Origin: an uncultured Collinsella sp.
Lineage (GTDB): Bacteria; Actinomycetota; Coriobacteriia; Coriobacteriales; Coriobacteriaceae
Direction: 5' to 3'
Assembly (NCBI GenBank): GCA_902494685.1
Contig: CABUUE010000095.1
Coordinates: forward strand, 1-6,087
DNA: 6,087 bases
Position numbers and translations under genes: made by a program. Below, piece after piece: positions 4,390 to 6,087 of the stretch (positions are counted from its first letter, which is position 1; every line of letters starts with the position of its first letter). The notes beneath the pieces were generated by a model. The model did no database searches, was not told where the DNA came from, and saw only the letters and a list, made by a program, of their open reading frames with translations.

Positions 4390-6087
4390 ATGGCAGCCTT
4401 GTTCACGACCCCCAAACGCAATGACACTACCGCCGGAACCCATGTTGCCGAACCCGACGTTCGCCGTCGCATAGGACTCGCGCACGGCAGCTGGCGCCGC
4501 GTGACGCGCCGCATCGTCGCGGGCGCCGTGTGCGCGCTCACGGTGAGCTCGCTGCTCATGCCGAGCGTCTCGCTCGCAGCGGAATGGGTCAAGGTCGGCG
4601 GCAACAAGTACAACACCGCGGCGAGCGACGAGGCCGGTACCTGGTCGTGGGACGGCGCCGACGACTTGAAGCTCAACAACTATAACGGCGGCGAGATCCA
4701 GGCCGCAGGCAAGCTCAACGTGAATTACTCGGGAACCAACATCGTCACTGCCGAATGGATCGAAAGCATCAACGTTTCTCATGGCACTAACGAGAATGCC
4801 GAGCTCAATATCCAAGGCGACGAGGGCGGCACGCTCAGCGTGACATCTACTGAGGACGCTATCCTCTCCACGGGTAATATCAACATCGACGGAGCCGGAT
4901 CCGTCAACGCCACGAGCACTGGGTTTGATGCCATCAATGCCGGAGGTGATCTCGCTATCAAAGGTTCGGGCAACGTCAACGCCACGGGTGCATCGGATGG
5001 CATCAGGGCAAACGGCAATATCACGATTGACGACAGCGGAGCCGTCACCGCCAGGGCTACCAAGGACAAGGGTATTGGAGCCGACAAGAACCTCACCATC
5101 AAGGGTGGCGGGACGGTCGAGGCAAGCTCAGCCGATGGTGAGGCCCTTTGGAGCGGCGGCAATATCAACATCTCGGACGGCAGCCAGGTCAAGGCGAACT
5201 CTGAGGAAGACAGCGCCGTCATTTCCACGTACAAGCTTACGGTCACGAACGCCTCCCTTAACGCAAGTGGTGCTAAATATGGCGTCCATGCCTTTGGGGG
5301 CGTTACATTCGATCACGCGACCGTGACGGTCCGTACAAGCGCGGGCGGTGGCCAAGCTATCGCACTCTTCACGGACTGGGATGACATCGTCATCAAGAAC
5401 GGCTCCACCGTGGACGCGTTTGCGGAAGGCGAGGTTTCGGCTGCATTCTCCACCAGAAACGATCGACCCAACGAGAAGGGCGGCCACATCTACATCAGCG
5501 ACTCCGTTGTCAAGGCCATAGCCCGCTATGTCGAGAACGGCGACGGCCCCATCCCCTACAGCGAAAACCAAGATGGCGAGACGAGGCGCGAACCCCAAGG
5601 CGAGAACATCGGCATCATCGCCCAGACCAGCGAGGGCGTCACACCCGCAGTCATCTCGATCATCCGCAGCAAGGTAACGGCCGAAGGAGATACAGCGGCA
5701 ATCTTTGCCCGTGCCATGAGCGCTGACGGCAAGACAATCGGCACCATCAAGATTGAGAACGCCGCCATCCAGACGCCCGAAGGCGGCAAGGTCATTGACT
5801 ATCGCAAGCTCCGTGACGGCATCTACGAGGCAGGCCAAGCCATCGGCACGGGCGACGCCACGGTCGACTCCCTCTATATCAAAGCAGTCGCCAAAAGTAC
5901 GACCATCGCACCTCCCGAGGTAGCCAAGCCGGAAGACCCCAAGCCCGACGAGACCAAGCCCGCAGAAAGCAAGCCCGCGGAGTCCAAGCAGAACCCCAAG
6001 CCTGAGGGCTCAAAGCCGACCAAGGCCGTTGCGGCTTCAACCACGAAAGCCAAGACTACCGGCGTGCTCGCGGCAACCGGCGACACC
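4390..6087 (+). CDS. Sortase-anchored surface protein with beta-helix-like repeats (paralogue 2), 3' end missing
   Basis: Reading from ATG 4390 gives 566 codons open to the right edge; comparison with paralogue 1 suggests only about 28 residues are missing. The order of parts is the same: MAALFTTPKRND start, basic n-region with SWRRVTRR, hydrophobic core, SLA cleavage site, beta-helix-like body, KPE-rich stalk (about 513-541), and LAATGD at 560-565. The membrane segment and basic tail would lie outside the window. By eye about two thirds of residues match paralogue 1. The signal peptide, the rung with TVTNASLNASG, and the DHATVTVR and VKAIARY regions are most alike; the start of the mature protein (about 64-140) is less so. 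Residues 193-239 (two rungs) have no counterpart in paralogue 1, and the mature part has no Cys. It presumably has the same wall-anchored binding role, with altered surface; function is unproven. Confidence 0.85.
   Translation, partial: MAALFTTPKRNDTTAGTHVAEPDVRRRIGLAHGSWRRVTRRIVAGAVCALTVSSLLMPSVSLAAEWVKVGGNKYNTAASDEAGTWSWDGADDLKLNNYNGGEIQAAGKLNVNYSGTNIVTAEWIESINVSHGTNENAELNIQGDEGGTLSVTSTEDAILSTGNINIDGAGSVNATSTGFDAINAGGDLAIKGSGNVNATGASDGIRANGNITIDDSGAVTARATKDKGIGADKNLTIKGGGTVEASSADGEALWSGGNINISDGSQVKANSEEDSAVISTYKLTVTNASLNASGAKYGVHAFGGVTFDHATVTVRTSAGGGQAIALFTDWDDIVIKNGSTVDAFAEGEVSAAFSTRNDRPNEKGGHIYISDSVVKAIARYVENGDGPIPYSENQDGETRREPQGENIGIIAQTSEGVTPAVISIIRSKVTAEGDTAAIFARAMSADGKTIGTIKIENAAIQTPEGGKVIDYRKLRDGIYEAGQAIGTGDATVDSLYIKAVAKSTTIAPPEVAKPEDPKPDETKPAESKPAESKQNPKPEGSKPTKAVAASTTKAKTTGVLAATGDT
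4966..5106 (+). repeat. 141-bp in-frame segment present only in paralogue 2 (two extra rungs)
   Basis: The segment lies between the in-frame LAIKG (ending 4965) and LTIKG (ending 5106) motifs and encodes 47 residues, two more units of the body repeat (NATGASDGIRA..., TARATKDKGIGA...). Paralogue 1 passes directly from LAIKG to GGSTVEA. Because both ends carry the same IKG repeat motif, loss or gain by recombination between repeats explains it simply. Confidence 0.8.

Larger units (their letters stand above)
4140..6087 (+). repeat. Tandem duplication, unit 2 (runs off the right edge)
   Basis: Second copy of the unit at 2234-4139. It opens with the permease-tail remnant, then the terminator, leader and second surface gene. 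It is longer than unit 1 mainly because of a 141-bp in-frame segment at 4966-5106. Whether a third unit follows cannot be seen. Confidence 0.85.

Overview
The window looks like chromosome of a high-GC gut actinobacterium of the class Coriobacteriia, most likely Collinsella or a close relative. This is inferred from the GC-rich codon use, a bile salt hydrolase of the bifidobacterial kind, a short clostridial/coriobacterial-type peptide deformylase paralogue, and surface proteins ending in LAATG, an LAxTG-type (class E) sortase signal typical of Actinobacteria. No tRNA, rRNA, CRISPR array, transposase or phage gene was seen.

Left part (1-910, minus strand): the 5' end of a choloylglycine/bile salt hydrolase gene (it runs off the left edge) lies downstream of a small peptide deformylase-like gene. 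A strong hairpin terminator separates them. The deformylase-like protein keeps the two metal-binding histidines and the cysteine, but the catalytic Glu of its HExxH motif is Met. A Shine-Dalgarno sequence inside the longest frame shows that translation starts at the second Met. The bsh ribosome-binding site can pair perfectly with a 9-nt sequence about 45 nt upstream.

Middle (912-2346, plus strand): an AzgA-type NCS2 purine permease of 436 residues, followed by a hairpin terminator.

Right part (2347-6087, plus strand): two tandem paralogous genes encode secreted, sortase-anchored surface proteins. Each has a long n-region signal peptide, a repetitive body that looks like a parallel beta-helix, a Lys/Pro/Glu-rich stalk, and an LAATG sorting signal. 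The second gene runs off the right edge just after its LAATG motif. The repeat unit is about 1.9 kb and is not just the gene. It starts inside the last 15 codons of the permease gene and carries the permease terminator, a conserved leader and the surface-protein gene. As a result a 45-bp non-coding copy of the permease tail sits between the two surface genes. This is a clear scar of tandem duplication by recombination, and it gives each surface gene its own upstream terminator and leader. The second protein carries about 47 extra residues, two extra helix rungs, in the middle of the body.

Taken together, the window holds bile-salt deconjugation, purine-base uptake and an expanding, diversifying family of wall-anchored surface proteins. 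These fit life in the mammalian gut but do not form one pathway.
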